The notes under the pieces are model-generated. The model made no database searches, was not told the DNA's origin, and saw only the letters and a program-made list of their open reading frames with translations. Position numbers and translations under genes: made by a program. From the NCBI GenBank assembly GCA_965194515.1, contig OZ239146.1:1984001-2048000 (forward strand): DNA of 64,000 bases, in the 5' to 3' direction. This stretch comes from Acidimicrobilacustris europaeus (GTDB lineage: Bacteria > Actinomycetota > Acidimicrobiia > Acidimicrobiales > Acidimicrobilacustridaceae). Shown piece by piece: positions 16,465-25,890 of the stretch. How positions within the stretch are numbered: the first letter of the stretch is position 1; each line of letters begins with the position of its first letter.

Positions 16465-17571
16465 TCAGGCGGGAAGGAGAAGCTCGGCGTTGCGCACGAA
16501 GAACGCTTCGAGCGCTTCGTCACCGAGCGGCGTGATGTCAGCAGCCATTTTGCCGATCGGGTCAGTGCCGCCTTCGGGATGCGGGAAGTCTGTCGAGAAC
16601 GCGTAGATCTCCGGCATGCCGTAGCGCTCAATCTGTCGCGCCGTACGTTCCCAGAAGAACGGTGTCACACGGATCTGGTCGATGAACACTTCTCGTGGGC
16701 TTCTCTGCAGACTCTCGCGCAGACGACGCGACAACTGGAGACGATCCTCGAGAAGGTCGACGAACGGCCCGACCCACATCGCACCGAGTTCGATGACCCC
16801 AATTCGCAAACCTGGATGACGGTCGAACACGCCTCCGTAGATCATGGTCGCCAGATAATTCTGTGCCGCGAGGTGCATGGTGGCGAGCGCGTGCGGGCCG
16901 ATCGGCTCGCCTGTCGAGAAGGTACCCGGCCTCAACAAGTCGGCATCAGACCATGCATTGCTCGCGAAGAAGCCTTCCTGACCACCGATATGAAGAGTGA
17001 CGGGAAGTTCCGCTTCGGCGAGCAGTGCCCACAGAGGGTCAAGTTCAGCCGCTGCCGGGGAGCGGCCGCCCGGAGCGATCCCGTCCTGAATGAACACCGC
17101 TCGTGCACCGCCCGCTGCAACTCGCTCGGCTTCTTTGATCGCGCCATCGATTGTGGTGAGATTCAGCAACGCAGTTGGGCGAAGGCGCCCCTCACCAGTC
17201 TTGGTCCAACTCAAAACCGTGTCGTTGTACTCGCGTAACAGTGCCGCAGCACTGGGATGGTCAGACCACGCGGGCATTGCAAGAATCACCTGCGGAAAGA
17301 TGAGTTGCCGGTCGATCCCCATCACGTCCATCGCAGCCAAACGGCCTTCTGGGGTGGACGCTCCTGGAGCTGCAGCGCCTTTGGTATTCCACACGGAGTT
17401 GGCGGTCAGATCGGGTTCATCAGTGGCGTCAAACAACGGGATACCGGCGAAACGCGTTCCGAAGCGGGCAGTTGCGTCGCCGAATACCTCGCCCCATCGA
17501 GAAATCGGAACCTGCAAGTGGCTGTCAAGATCAAGAATCCGGCCATGAACTGAAGAAAGCACTGTGCTCAT
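16465..17571 (-). CDS. Amidohydrolase-family metal-dependent hydrolase
   Basis: 368 residues of the amidohydrolase-2 (TIM-barrel, ACMSD-like) type. It has ILDLDSHLQVP in place of the first HxH (only one His), LHIGGQEG for the second metal region, GVIELGAMWVGPFVDLLEDR, and STDFPHPEGGTDPI carrying the metal Asp with following His. Members decarboxylate or hydrolyse aromatic ring-cleavage products. The single His in the first motif (DSHLQ) is common in the ACMSD-like branch. Substrate unknown. Confidence 0.8.
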   Translation of the reverse strand: MSTVLSSVHGRILDLDSHLQVPISRWGEVFGDATARFGTRFAGIPLFDATDEPDLTANSVWNTKGAAAPGASTPEGRLAAMDVMGIDRQLIFPQVILAMPAWSDHPSAAALLREYNDTVLSWTKTGEGRLRPTALLNLTTIDGAIKEAERVAAGGARAVFIQDGIAPGGRSPAAAELDPLWALLAEAELPVTLHIGGQEGFFASNAWSDADLLRPGTFSTGEPIGPHALATMHLAAQNYLATMIYGGVFDRHPGLRIGVIELGAMWVGPFVDLLEDRLQLSRRLRESLQRSPREVFIDQIRVTPFFWERTARQIERYGMPEIYAFSTDFPHPEGGTDPIGKMAADITPLGDEALEAFFVRNAELLLPA

Positions 17572-17640
17572 GCGAAGAACCTACCCGTCATCCGGAAGGA
17601 GGGTTTGTTCGTCACCCGCAAAGGTTCATGCAAATATGCC

Positions 17641-17812
17641 GAAACCCCCGAACGAGCCTTCTCCCAGTGACTTGCGGGCCATTGCGCCGAGTTTCGCGCC
17701 ACGTTCCGCGCCATCCCCGCCCTCGTGGGGATGGCGCGGAATTCCGTTTACGCAGGTCAACGGGTTTACGTAAATAGGTAGTGAAACGCGTTTCGGCCAA
17801 AAGTGAAACGCG
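17641..17812 (+). repeat. Interspersed repeat, copy C
   Basis: Third copy, lacking the first ~45 bp seen in A and D. It has the best-preserved hairpin: CGCGCCATCCCC (17707-17718), loop GCCCTCGT, GGGGATGGCGCG (17727-17738), a perfect 12-bp stem. It ends with palindrome GAAACGCGTTTC (17783-17794) and a further GTGAAACGCG. It fills most of the gap between the amidohydrolase and the 796-residue protein. Confidence 0.88.
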
Positions 17813-17834
17813 GCCCTACGAGGTGAGTTCGCCT

Positions 17835-18971
17835 CTAGTTCGCGAACCAGCCATTCACATCAGCAAGAAGATGCACCGGGGCCTGGGAATAGAAACACAC
17901 GTCGCCTTGAGCTGACACCGGAGCAATCACCGCATTCGGAACCGTCTGACCAGCCACATAATTGAGACTCGAAGCATTCGGCTTCGACCCACACGGATAC
18001 ACCGTCACAAACCCAGAACCACCAGCCTCAGTGACCGTCACATTCAACGACACCGCACCCACACCAGAAGCCGGCACCAAACCCAACAAATCCGTCACCT
18101 TCACCCGCAACTCTGTCAAACCACCCACCTTCTGCTTCGACACCGTCCGCAAACCACCCTCACCCGGACGAGTATCAAACACACGAGACGGCGACACCGA
18201 TGTAAACGAAGCACCCTCTGCGAACCAGCCATTCACATCAGCCAACAAATGCACCGGGGCCTGGGAATAGAAACACACGTCGCCTTGAGCTGACACCGGA
18301 GCAATCACCGCATTCGGAACCGTCTGACCAGCCACATAATTGAGACTCGAAGCATTCGGCTTCGACCCACACGGATACACCGTCACAAACCCAGAACCAC
18401 CAGCCTCAGTGACCGTCACATTCAACGACACCGCACCCACACCAGAAGCCGGCACCAAACCCAACAAATCCGTCACCTTCACCCGCAACTCTGTCAAACC
18501 ACCCACCTTCTGCTTCGACACCGTCCGCAAACCACCCTCACCCGGACGAGTATCAAACACACGAGACGGCGACACCGATGTAAACGAAGCACCCTCTGCG
18601 AACCAGCCATTCACATCAGCCAACAAATGCACCGGGGCCTGGGAATAGAAACACACGTCGCCTTGAGCTGACACCGGAGCAATCACCGCATTCGGAACCG
18701 TCTGCCCAGCCACATAGTTAAGGCTCGAAGCATTCGGCTTCGACCCACACGGATACACCGTCACAAACCCAGAACCACCAGCCTCAGTGACCGTCACATT
18801 CAACGACACCGCACCCACACCAGAAGCCGGCACCAAACCCGACAAATCCGTGACCTTCACTCGCAACTCTGTCAAACCACCCACCTTCTGCTTCGACACC
18901 ACCCGCAAACCACCCTCACCCGGACGAGTATCAAACACACGCGACGGCGACACCGACGTAAACGACGGAGT
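17835..18971. repeat. Three tandem 378-bp units
   Basis: The C-terminal modules of the 796-residue protein are encoded by three tandem copies of 378 bp. The first two are identical over at least 309 bp at the same offset; the third differs at a few sites. This points to recent duplication or gene conversion. Confidence 0.93.
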
Positions 18972-20225
18972 GGTTGTTGGCGGAGGCACAGTCGTGGAAG
19001 TTGTCGATGGAGGCGCAGTCGTTGTGCTGCTTGACGGAGGCACAGGGCCGGTCAATGACAGGACCAACGTCTCAGATCCGAATCCGGGGGACGTATAACC
19101 AACAGCGACACACTTCGACAGGCTCACACACGACACCGAATCCAGCCCATCGTCGCCGGCATTGGAGCTCGGCACAATCGACCACACACTGCCGTTCCAC
19201 ACCATCACCAACGTCTCAGATCCGAATTCGGGGGACGTATTACCAACGGCGACACACCCAGTCGCACTCACACACGACACCGAATACAGAAAATTGCTGC
19301 CGGTGCCGACGTTGGGGCTTGGCACAATCGACCACACACTGCCGTTCCAGACCATCGCCAACGTCTCAGCATCGGAACCGGTCACCGTGTGACCGACCGC
19401 GACACACTCCGACACACTCACACACGACACCGAATCCAGCCGATCGTAGGTGATGCCGGCATTGGGGCTTGCCACAATCGACCACACACTGCCGTTCCAC
19501 ACCATCACCAACGTCTCAAAGGCGGAACCGGTGTCCGTGTAACCAACCGCAACACACTCCGACACACTCACACACGACACCGACAACAGCGCATCGAAAC
19601 CGGTGCCGACGTTGGGGCTTGGCACAATCGACCACACACTGCCGTCCCACATCATCACCAGCGTGTCAGGTTCGGAACCGGTGAAGGTGTAACCAACCGC
19701 GACACACTCAGATGCACTCACACACGACACCGAATACAGACTGTTGTCCCCGGTGCCGACGTTGGGGCTCGGCACAACCGACCACACACTGCCGTTCCAC
19801 ACCATCGCCAACGTCTTATAGGTCCAATCGATGTTCTTATAGCCAACCGCAACACATCTCGACGCACTCACACACGACACCGAAGTCAGAATGTTGTTCC
19901 CGGTGCCGACGTTGGGGCTCGGCACAATCGACCAAACGGAGCCGTTCCACACCATCGACAACGTCTTATAGGTCCAATCGATGTCCTTATAGCCAACCGC
20001 AACACACTCGGACACACTCACACACGACACCGACTGGAGCGCATCGTTGCCGGACCCGCTATTGGGGCTCGGCACAACAACTGCAGTGTCAACAACCGCA
20101 CCAACTGGTGTCGACACAACAACACCACCCAACACAATCGCTGTTACTGCGAATATTGCGAGGACGTAACTGCGAACCATCTGCGAACCCCCGCAATAAC
20201 GGTCAAGAGACCATTTTCTCGTCAT
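17835..20225 (-). CDS. Large secreted protein: seven propeller-like repeats plus three C-terminal modules
   Basis: 796 residues. After a signal peptide (MVRSYVLAIFAVTAIVLGG) come seven units of about 49 residues with the pattern VPSPNVGTG...SVSCVS.S.CVAVGY and a final W.GSVWSI. Each unit has two cysteines nine apart that could form a disulfide, and seven such units suit a closed seven-bladed beta-propeller. A Thr/Pro linker precedes three 126-residue modules (VFDTRPGEGGLR, VSLNVTVTEAGGSGFVTVYP, NASSLNYVAGQTVPNAVIAP, VHLLADVNGWF), a module seen in many actinobacterial surface proteins. It could also start 15 codons later (MVRSY). Likely cell-surface; ligand unknown. Confidence 0.85.
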   Translation of the reverse strand: MTRKWSLDRYCGGSQMVRSYVLAIFAVTAIVLGGVVVSTPVGAVVDTAVVVPSPNSGSGNDALQSVSCVSVSECVAVGYKDIDWTYKTLSMVWNGSVWSIVPSPNVGTGNNILTSVSCVSASRCVAVGYKNIDWTYKTLAMVWNGSVWSVVPSPNVGTGDNSLYSVSCVSASECVAVGYTFTGSEPDTLVMMWDGSVWSIVPSPNVGTGFDALLSVSCVSVSECVAVGYTDTGSAFETLVMVWNGSVWSIVASPNAGITYDRLDSVSCVSVSECVAVGHTVTGSDAETLAMVWNGSVWSIVPSPNVGTGSNFLYSVSCVSATGCVAVGNTSPEFGSETLVMVWNGSVWSIVPSSNAGDDGLDSVSCVSLSKCVAVGYTSPGFGSETLVLSLTGPVPPSSSTTTAPPSTTSTTVPPPTTTPSFTSVSPSRVFDTRPGEGGLRVVSKQKVGGLTELRVKVTDLSGLVPASGVGAVSLNVTVTEAGGSGFVTVYPCGSKPNASSLNYVAGQTVPNAVIAPVSAQGDVCFYSQAPVHLLADVNGWFAEGASFTSVSPSRVFDTRPGEGGLRTVSKQKVGGLTELRVKVTDLLGLVPASGVGAVSLNVTVTEAGGSGFVTVYPCGSKPNASSLNYVAGQTVPNAVIAPVSAQGDVCFYSQAPVHLLADVNGWFAEGASFTSVSPSRVFDTRPGEGGLRTVSKQKVGGLTELRVKVTDLLGLVPASGVGAVSLNVTVTEAGGSGFVTVYPCGSKPNASSLNYVAGQTVPNAVIAPVSAQGDVCFYSQAPVHLLADVNGWFAN

Positions 20226-20363
20226 AAAGTTTCCCGCCCGCTCAGACGACCAACGCCAAGAAAATGGTAGCAGTCTTCGGACTCACCGATCAGGTGCAGC
20301 ACTGACGTTTGATGGGCTCATGGGCCTCAGCTTGAATGGGAGTGCAAATGGATTTTTCCATCT

Positions 20364-21497
20364 CTAGTTCGCGAACCAGCCATTCACATCAGCCAACAGA
20401 TGCACCGGGGCCTGCGAGAAGAAACACACCTCACCCTGCGCCGACACAGGAGCAATCACCGCATTCGGAATCGTCTGACCCGCCACATAATTCAACGACG
20501 ACGCATTCGGACGCGTCCCACACGGATACACCGTCACAAAACCAGAACCCTCAGACTCAGTGACCGTCACATTCAAAGAAACAGCACCAACACCCGAAGC
20601 CGGCACAACACCCGAAATATCAGTCAACTTCACCCGCAGCTCCGTCGCACCAACGATCTTCACCTTTGAGACACTGCGCAAACCTGATTGACCCGGACGG
20701 GTGTCAAATGTGCGTGTTGGCGTAGTCGAAGTAAACGACGAACCAGTTGCGAACCATCCGTTCACGTCTGCAAGTAAATGCACCGGAGCCTGGGAATAGA
20801 AACACACCTCACCCTGCGCCGACACAGGAGCAATCACCGCATTCGGAATCGTCTGACCCGCCACATAGTTCAACGACGACGCGTTCGGACGCGTCCCACA
20901 CGGATACACCGTCACAAACCCCGGGCCCTCAGCCTCAGTGACCGTCACATTCAGCGACACCGCACCAACCCCAGTCGACGGTACAACACCCGAAATATCA
21001 GTCAACTTCACCCGCAGCTCCGTCGCACCAACGATCTTTACCTTCGACAAGTTCCGGATACCACCTTGGCCTGGTCGAGTGTCAAACACACGAGACGGCG
21101 TTGTCGAAGTAAACGACGAACCAGTTGCGAACCATCCGTTCACATCAGCCAACAAATGCACCGGAGCCTGCGAATAGAAACACACCTCACCCTGCGCAGA
21201 CACCGGCGCAATCACCGCATTCGGAATCGTCTGCCCAGCCACATAATTCAACGACGACGCATTCGGACGCGACCCACACGGATACACCGTCACAAACCCC
21301 GGGCCCTCAGCCTCAGTGACCGTCACATTCAACGACACCGCACCAACCCCAGCCGACGGCACAACACCGGTGATGTCAGTCAACTTCACCCGCAACTCCG
21401 TCGACCCACCAACCTTAACTTTCGAGACACTGCGCAAACCCGATTGACCCGGACGGGTATCAAACACACGAGACGGCGACACCGTCGCAAACGAACC
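20364..21497. repeat. Three tandem ~378-bp module repeats, diverged
   Basis: Same module as in the downstream protein, again with a 378-bp period, but the three copies differ from each other at many third positions. Their length is conserved between the two genes while their identity is homogenised within each. Confidence 0.88.
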
Positions 21498-23672
21498 ATT
21501 CGTCGGGGTCACTGGGGCGGAGGGATCTGATGCAGCGGAGTCAACTGCAGCAGAGCCAAAACCTGCGAACCGAGCCACCACGCTAAAGGTGTAGGCAACT
21601 CCGTTTGTGAGACCACCCACTTCACATGTTGGTGAGCTGCTACTCGAAAAGGAGCAGGTTTTCCCTTCGGGGTTAGAGGTCACTGAGTAGGACGAGATGA
21701 AGGGCGACCCGCCTGAAGATTCCGGCGGATCCCAGGCAACGATCGCCGAACCGTTTCCTGCCGTCGCTCGAACTGATCTGGGAGGTGACGGCGCAAGGTC
21801 GGTTCCAATGGTTTGCACACTCGAAGCCGTCAACGCCCACATGTTTCCATCCACACCACGCGCGAGGCCGAGAAAGTCGTCGAAATGGAGACTTGAGTAG
21901 TTCGGCGACTTCACCTGACCCGAGGTGGTGATCCGTGTGATCACCTGTGTTGACGGGCTAGTCGAGTTTCCCGAAGCTCCGCTCCGCAACCAGATTGTGT
22001 CGTCTGGACCTTGCGTCAGAAGGCCCGGCGAAGTGATCCCGCTATAGGTGGTGAACGTGCCGTCCATTGCGACTGCACTGACACTGTTCCCGGCTTGGTT
22101 TGGGAACCACACTCGTTCGTCCGAGCCAACTATGACAGGCCCCGGGTTGTTAATCGACGAGTCAGTGAAAGCAGTCACCGTTCCGTCGGTTCCCACACGT
22201 AAAAGCTTGTTGGTGCCGAATCCACAAGTGAGCCATTGATTCCCATCGGGCCCTAAGGCGTTACCGCTACACCGAGGAAACCCAAGTGGGAAAGTGGTCA
22301 CGGTTCCGGTCGGGGTGATTTGGTGAATTGACCCAGATCCACCAAACGACGGTTGGCTCATCCACATGTTTCCGTCAGAGCCTTTGGCTATCGACGTACC
22401 GCCAGTGTTGAACACCGTCGCAACACCGCTGGGCGTGATCTTGCCCGATTTGGACTGTGTGACGAACCAAACATTTCCGTCGGTTCCTGCCGCAAGGCTA
22501 ACAATCGACGCATTTACGCCCGGGTCGAAAGTCGTAGCAACTCCAGCTGAGGTAACCCGAGTAATCAATGTTCCGGTCGCGAGCCACATGTTGCCATCGA
22601 CCCCGGAAACGATTGACCGGCTATCGCTCCCAAACGCGCTTGTGGGGCTTGGTGATGCAGCCACAGGGGTCGCGGTAAATGTCCCAGCGCTTGAGAGAAG
22701 TCCAATCGAAGGGCTAACGCTGCTACTCCGCTGGGCCAAGAGATACCCACTAGGACCAGGAGAAAGTATGAGACCGTCTGGATAGTCGGCGCTGGTCTGC
22801 ATTTGAACCACACCATTTGACGTGATTGTTCCGTACCCAAGCGTTGTCCCGGGTCCACCCCACGAAGTTCCAAACCAAATTTTCCCGCCAAACGAAACGA
22901 GGCCGCTCGGAAACCCCGGCAAGGGATAAGCAGCGAGAACCGTTCCCCCTGTGGAGATCTTCACAATGTTTGAGTCTTCAACATTCTTCGCCCAGATATT
23001 GCCGTCGGGACCAGCGGTCAACGTGTGAGCTTGTCCGATCAACGGATCAGTGAAAACAGTGACGACGCCAACAGTTGTGATTCTGATGATCTTGTGACTT
23101 CCCGCTACACCTTCGCCAAACCAGATGTTTCCGTCCGGGCCCGCCGCTAAACCTTGCGGTTGTGTGATTGCAGGATCGGTGTAAATAGTGACGGTACCCG
23201 CTGGAGTTATTTTGCCGACAGAAGCAGGGCCGTAATTCGCGAACCAAAGATTCTGGTCAGGACCTACGACAGGGTCCCCTGGATAATTGATCCCGGTTCC
23301 ACTGAAGAATGCAAAATTTCCCGACGTTGATATGCGCCCAATCGAGGTCGAGTTTGCGAACCAAAGGTTTCCGTCGGATCCAACCGTCAGCCTTCCGGCG
23401 TTAACGTTCGCATTAGCAAAAGTCGTCACAGCACCATTTGGTGCAATCTTTCGAACACCACCCTTGAAGCGCTGCCAGTAATTCCCGTCTGGCCCATAGA
23501 TGACCGAATAGTTGAACTCGCTTGTCGAAACAGCATTGACGAGAACCCGTCGAATCCCAAGCGAATTCGCTGCTTCAGCCCTATCCGCAAACGCGACCAG
23601 CCCAGAGAGCAACAGAGCGATCGCAAGCCCGATGCCGGCAACGTTGAAGCTGTAACTGCGTTTGGATTTCAT
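20364..23672 (-). CDS. Very large secreted protein: Vgb-like propeller, FnIII domain, three C-terminal modules
   Basis: About 1102 residues. The signal peptide follows MKSKRSYSFNVAGIGLAIALL. More than a dozen repeats of the form GPDGNIWF...I.RIT..G.VT.F match the virginiamycin-B-lyase/NHL-type beta-propeller pattern. A fibronectin-III-like domain (APSPPRSVRATAGNGSAIVAW) follows, then three ~126-residue VFDTRPG...LLADVNGWFA modules as in the preceding gene. The ATG at 23672 is chosen because AGGCGG precedes it. The ~135 bp after its stop hold a small ATGGA-TTTT-TCCAT hairpin. Lyase activity is not implied. Confidence 0.85.
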   Translation of the reverse strand: MKSKRSYSFNVAGIGLAIALLLSGLVAFADRAEAANSLGIRRVLVNAVSTSEFNYSVIYGPDGNYWQRFKGGVRKIAPNGAVTTFANANVNAGRLTVGSDGNLWFANSTSIGRISTSGNFAFFSGTGINYPGDPVVGPDQNLWFANYGPASVGKITPAGTVTIYTDPAITQPQGLAAGPDGNIWFGEGVAGSHKIIRITTVGVVTVFTDPLIGQAHTLTAGPDGNIWAKNVEDSNIVKISTGGTVLAAYPLPGFPSGLVSFGGKIWFGTSWGGPGTTLGYGTITSNGVVQMQTSADYPDGLILSPGPSGYLLAQRSSSVSPSIGLLSSAGTFTATPVAASPSPTSAFGSDSRSIVSGVDGNMWLATGTLITRVTSAGVATTFDPGVNASIVSLAAGTDGNVWFVTQSKSGKITPSGVATVFNTGGTSIAKGSDGNMWMSQPSFGGSGSIHQITPTGTVTTFPLGFPRCSGNALGPDGNQWLTCGFGTNKLLRVGTDGTVTAFTDSSINNPGPVIVGSDERVWFPNQAGNSVSAVAMDGTFTTYSGITSPGLLTQGPDDTIWLRSGASGNSTSPSTQVITRITTSGQVKSPNYSSLHFDDFLGLARGVDGNMWALTASSVQTIGTDLAPSPPRSVRATAGNGSAIVAWDPPESSGGSPFISSYSVTSNPEGKTCSFSSSSSPTCEVGGLTNGVAYTFSVVARFAGFGSAAVDSAASDPSAPVTPTNGSFATVSPSRVFDTRPGQSGLRSVSKVKVGGSTELRVKLTDITGVVPSAGVGAVSLNVTVTEAEGPGFVTVYPCGSRPNASSLNYVAGQTIPNAVIAPVSAQGEVCFYSQAPVHLLADVNGWFATGSSFTSTTPSRVFDTRPGQGGIRNLSKVKIVGATELRVKLTDISGVVPSTGVGAVSLNVTVTEAEGPGFVTVYPCGTRPNASSLNYVAGQTIPNAVIAPVSAQGEVCFYSQAPVHLLADVNGWFATGSSFTSTTPTRTFDTRPGQSGLRSVSKVKIVGATELRVKLTDISGVVPASGVGAVSLNVTVTESEGSGFVTVYPCGTRPNASSLNYVAGQTIPNAVIAPVSAQGEVCFFSQAPVHLLADVNGWFAN

Positions 23673-23805
23673 TTCAACAATCCGCCTTGGCCATAGGGCC
23701 GCCATTCATCACAAAAAGACGGTTGAGATTGATTCTTCGCCTTTTTGCCCCGAAACGTCATTGTAAGCCACGGCAACCCCATTAATTCATTCGCGCGCCC
23801 CGACA

Positions 23806-23935
23806 GCACTCGAAACTTCCGTTTGATCTAACTGAACTTTCGACCGCCCGATAGACCCCGAACTACCCTTCCGCCATGGCTTCCGGGCCGTTGCGCCGAG
23901 TTTCGCGCCACGTTCCGCGCCATCCCCGCCCTCGT
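23806..23935 (+). repeat. Interspersed repeat, copy D, abutting tRNA-Arg
   Basis: Fourth copy. It begins with the same GCACTCGAAACTT block as copy A and continues through TTGCGCCGAGTTTCGCGCCA to CGCGCCATCCCCGCCCTCGT. The GCCCTCG that is the hairpin loop in copies A-C is here the 5' acceptor strand of tRNA-Arg, and the 3' half of the element is absent. Confidence 0.85.
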
Positions 23936-24002
23936 AGCTCAGGGGATAGAGCATTGGTTTCCTAAACCATGTGCGGTGGTTCGAGTCCACTCGGGGGCAC
24001 CA
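23928..24002 (+). tRNA. tRNA-Arg (anticodon CCU)
   Basis: Cloverleaf assembled by eye: acceptor GCCCTCG with CGGGGGC, D-arm GCTC...GAGC, anticodon loop TTCCTAA giving CCT, T-arm GGTGG-TTCGAGT-CCACT, and CCA encoded. One mismatch (T-T) at the base of the anticodon stem. Reads AGG codons. The last base is 15 bp from the stop of the convergent sulfatase gene. Confidence 0.93.
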
Positions 24003-24017
24003 GATGGTCGCTAGTTA

Positions 24018-25877
24018 CTAGAACGGACTACCCCACGGCGTGTACTTACCCAAGTTGCCGTTCCTCACGTAGGGGGTGTTGAGCAGGTCCATCGCCGCGA
24101 CGAACGCAAGGAACTGCTCCTTCGCTAGGGCTGACACTCCTCGAAGTGCCCCCGGCAGCGGAGCTTCCATCGCATTCGGCAAATACTTGGTCATCAATTG
24201 CTGAGCGAGAACCTTTGCCATCGGATCGTCGGGGGTGTTGTCGAGTTCAAGTCGGCCTCGCTCTGTGGAGTAGTCGTAGTACTCGAGTTCGATCGAATTC
24301 GGATCGATTGTGGACGTTCCCGGATGCCAATTCGAATAGAGCCCAAGTTTGGCAGTAGCGGTACGTAGACCCAAGATGTATCGGGGCGAGTGATTGAAGT
24401 TGAACTCAATCGGCACTACTTCGTCCGTCGCCATCACAAGTGCGTGGCGTCCCCTCTGGCGACTCGATCGCAGCACCTTGGTCAGATCAAGACGCTCCGA
24501 ATAAATCTCAGCGAGATCACCGGTCTTCCACCGGTCACCGCCAGTAGCCAGGGAGGCAAACATCGGAAGCAAATCAACACTTGAGGTGAGTTGGCGTCGC
24601 TCATCATCAATATCGCCCGTGTATCGACCAGAAAGATCAGTCACGATGAGCGGAACATTGAACGCCTCTTCGTAGACCGTGCCGGCTTTGTTCGCCGGGA
24701 AACCGTGGGCTCCAGAAAAGTCACCATGATCAGAGGTGAACACCACGACCGTGTTTGCAGCAACATCGGGCGGAAGCGCTCCAACCACGGTACCGATGTG
24801 CTCGTCGACCATGTTCATCACTTGGGTGTAGCTATCCATGCCGCGCTCCCAATAGGAATAGGGAGCGGTGCCGATCATCAAGCCCGAATTGTCGATTGGA
24901 TACGGCTGCAACGAGTAATCGGTTGAGTTCGGATTCTCATCGATCCCACCCCACACGAGTTCTGTGAATCGACGAGCGAATACCTGTGAGGACGGCTTAT
25001 TCGCGGTGAGTGTTTCGAGCGACTCCCAGTTGGGCGGCAGCGTCGGGAAGCCAAGGCGAGGCGGGTTCGCTTCTTCGGGAACTGCCGGACTGAAATCAGC
25101 AACGGGCTTGAGCCCCTCTGCCGCGTAAAGGCTATTGAATCGATCCCATTCGATTCCGCCCCAGAAGTACTCGCGGTCATGCGCGTTGACAAGTCCGACA
25201 GTGAGGCAGAACGGCCCTTGATCGGCGCGACGTTTTGACAACCAATCAGCTGCTACTTGAGCAATCTGTCCGTCATAGCGATAGCCGTCGCCGTTGACTC
25301 CAACGATGTCGGGTTGCGTGAGACCTTCGAATCCGTACTCCTGCAAATAATGCGGGATCGGATCACCGTTGGGGAGATTCGAATCCGACAGGTGCCACTT
25401 TCCAACGTACGGCGTTTCATAGCCCGCCTCGCGCAGAATCTTTCCGTAGGTCGGGAACTCACGCTTAAGCGAAGGGGCCGGGGGTCCAAGCCCACCGGAA
25501 CCTTTACGCGTCTGCAACATCCACGTTTGATGCGGATACAAGCCCGTGACAATCGCGGCGCGACCGGGACTGCACGCCACTCCGGCGGAGTAGTGGCGAC
25601 GGAACTTCACGCCGTGCTTCCATAATTCGTACACATTCGGCATATGTGCAGCCAGAAAGTCACTCGCCGTGTTGATACCGGCAGGGAACACACTCGGGAA
25701 TCGCGTCTCATCAACGATGATGAACAAGATGTTGGGCTGCCGCTCAGCCGATCGAGAACTTGCACCTGACGCCGCTGCCGGTGCCACGGCGTCAAAGAGA
25801 TGTAACCCAGCAAGTGATCCAGCCGCAACGGCCGCAGTGCCCTTCAGGACAGATCGACGACTAAAGGTGTTCGACAT
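24018..25877 (-). CDS. Tat-exported sulfatase
   Basis: 619 residues with a twin-arginine signal (FSRRSVLKG, Arg7-Arg8) and then the sulfatase fold: PNILFIIVDETRFP, the formylglycine motif CSPGR with Cys102 (VACSPGRAAIVTGLYPHQ), VGKWHLSD, and FTSDHGDFSGAHG carrying late metal ligands. Cys-type sulfatases need a formylglycine-generating enzyme, not seen here. Probably releases sulfate from an organic ester outside the membrane. RBS GAAGGAG lies just upstream, next to an 18-bp palindrome. Confidence 0.9.
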   Translation of the reverse strand: MSNTFSRRSVLKGTAAVAAGSLAGLHLFDAVAPAAASGASSRSAERQPNILFIIVDETRFPSVFPAGINTASDFLAAHMPNVYELWKHGVKFRRHYSAGVACSPGRAAIVTGLYPHQTWMLQTRKGSGGLGPPAPSLKREFPTYGKILREAGYETPYVGKWHLSDSNLPNGDPIPHYLQEYGFEGLTQPDIVGVNGDGYRYDGQIAQVAADWLSKRRADQGPFCLTVGLVNAHDREYFWGGIEWDRFNSLYAAEGLKPVADFSPAVPEEANPPRLGFPTLPPNWESLETLTANKPSSQVFARRFTELVWGGIDENPNSTDYSLQPYPIDNSGLMIGTAPYSYWERGMDSYTQVMNMVDEHIGTVVGALPPDVAANTVVVFTSDHGDFSGAHGFPANKAGTVYEEAFNVPLIVTDLSGRYTGDIDDERRQLTSSVDLLPMFASLATGGDRWKTGDLAEIYSERLDLTKVLRSSRQRGRHALVMATDEVVPIEFNFNHSPRYILGLRTATAKLGLYSNWHPGTSTIDPNSIELEYYDYSTERGRLELDNTPDDPMAKVLAQQLMTKYLPNAMEAPLPGALRGVSALAKEQFLAFVAAMDLLNTPYVRNGNLGKYTPWGSPF

Positions 25878-25890
25878 GAGGGCTCCTTCG

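Noticed and set aside
11588..17812. Repeats A-C as integron attC sites
   Set aside because: No RYYYAAC/GTTRRRY core pair and no integrase; the cassettes hold genes on both strands.
19389..20270. 293-codon open frame opposite the seven-repeat protein
   Set aside because: It is rich in His/Arg/Thr because it is the antisense of the repeat units, with no domain pattern and no RBS.
20778..21530. 250-codon open frame opposite the C-terminal modules
   Set aside because: Antisense shadow repeating with the 378-bp period; not a gene.
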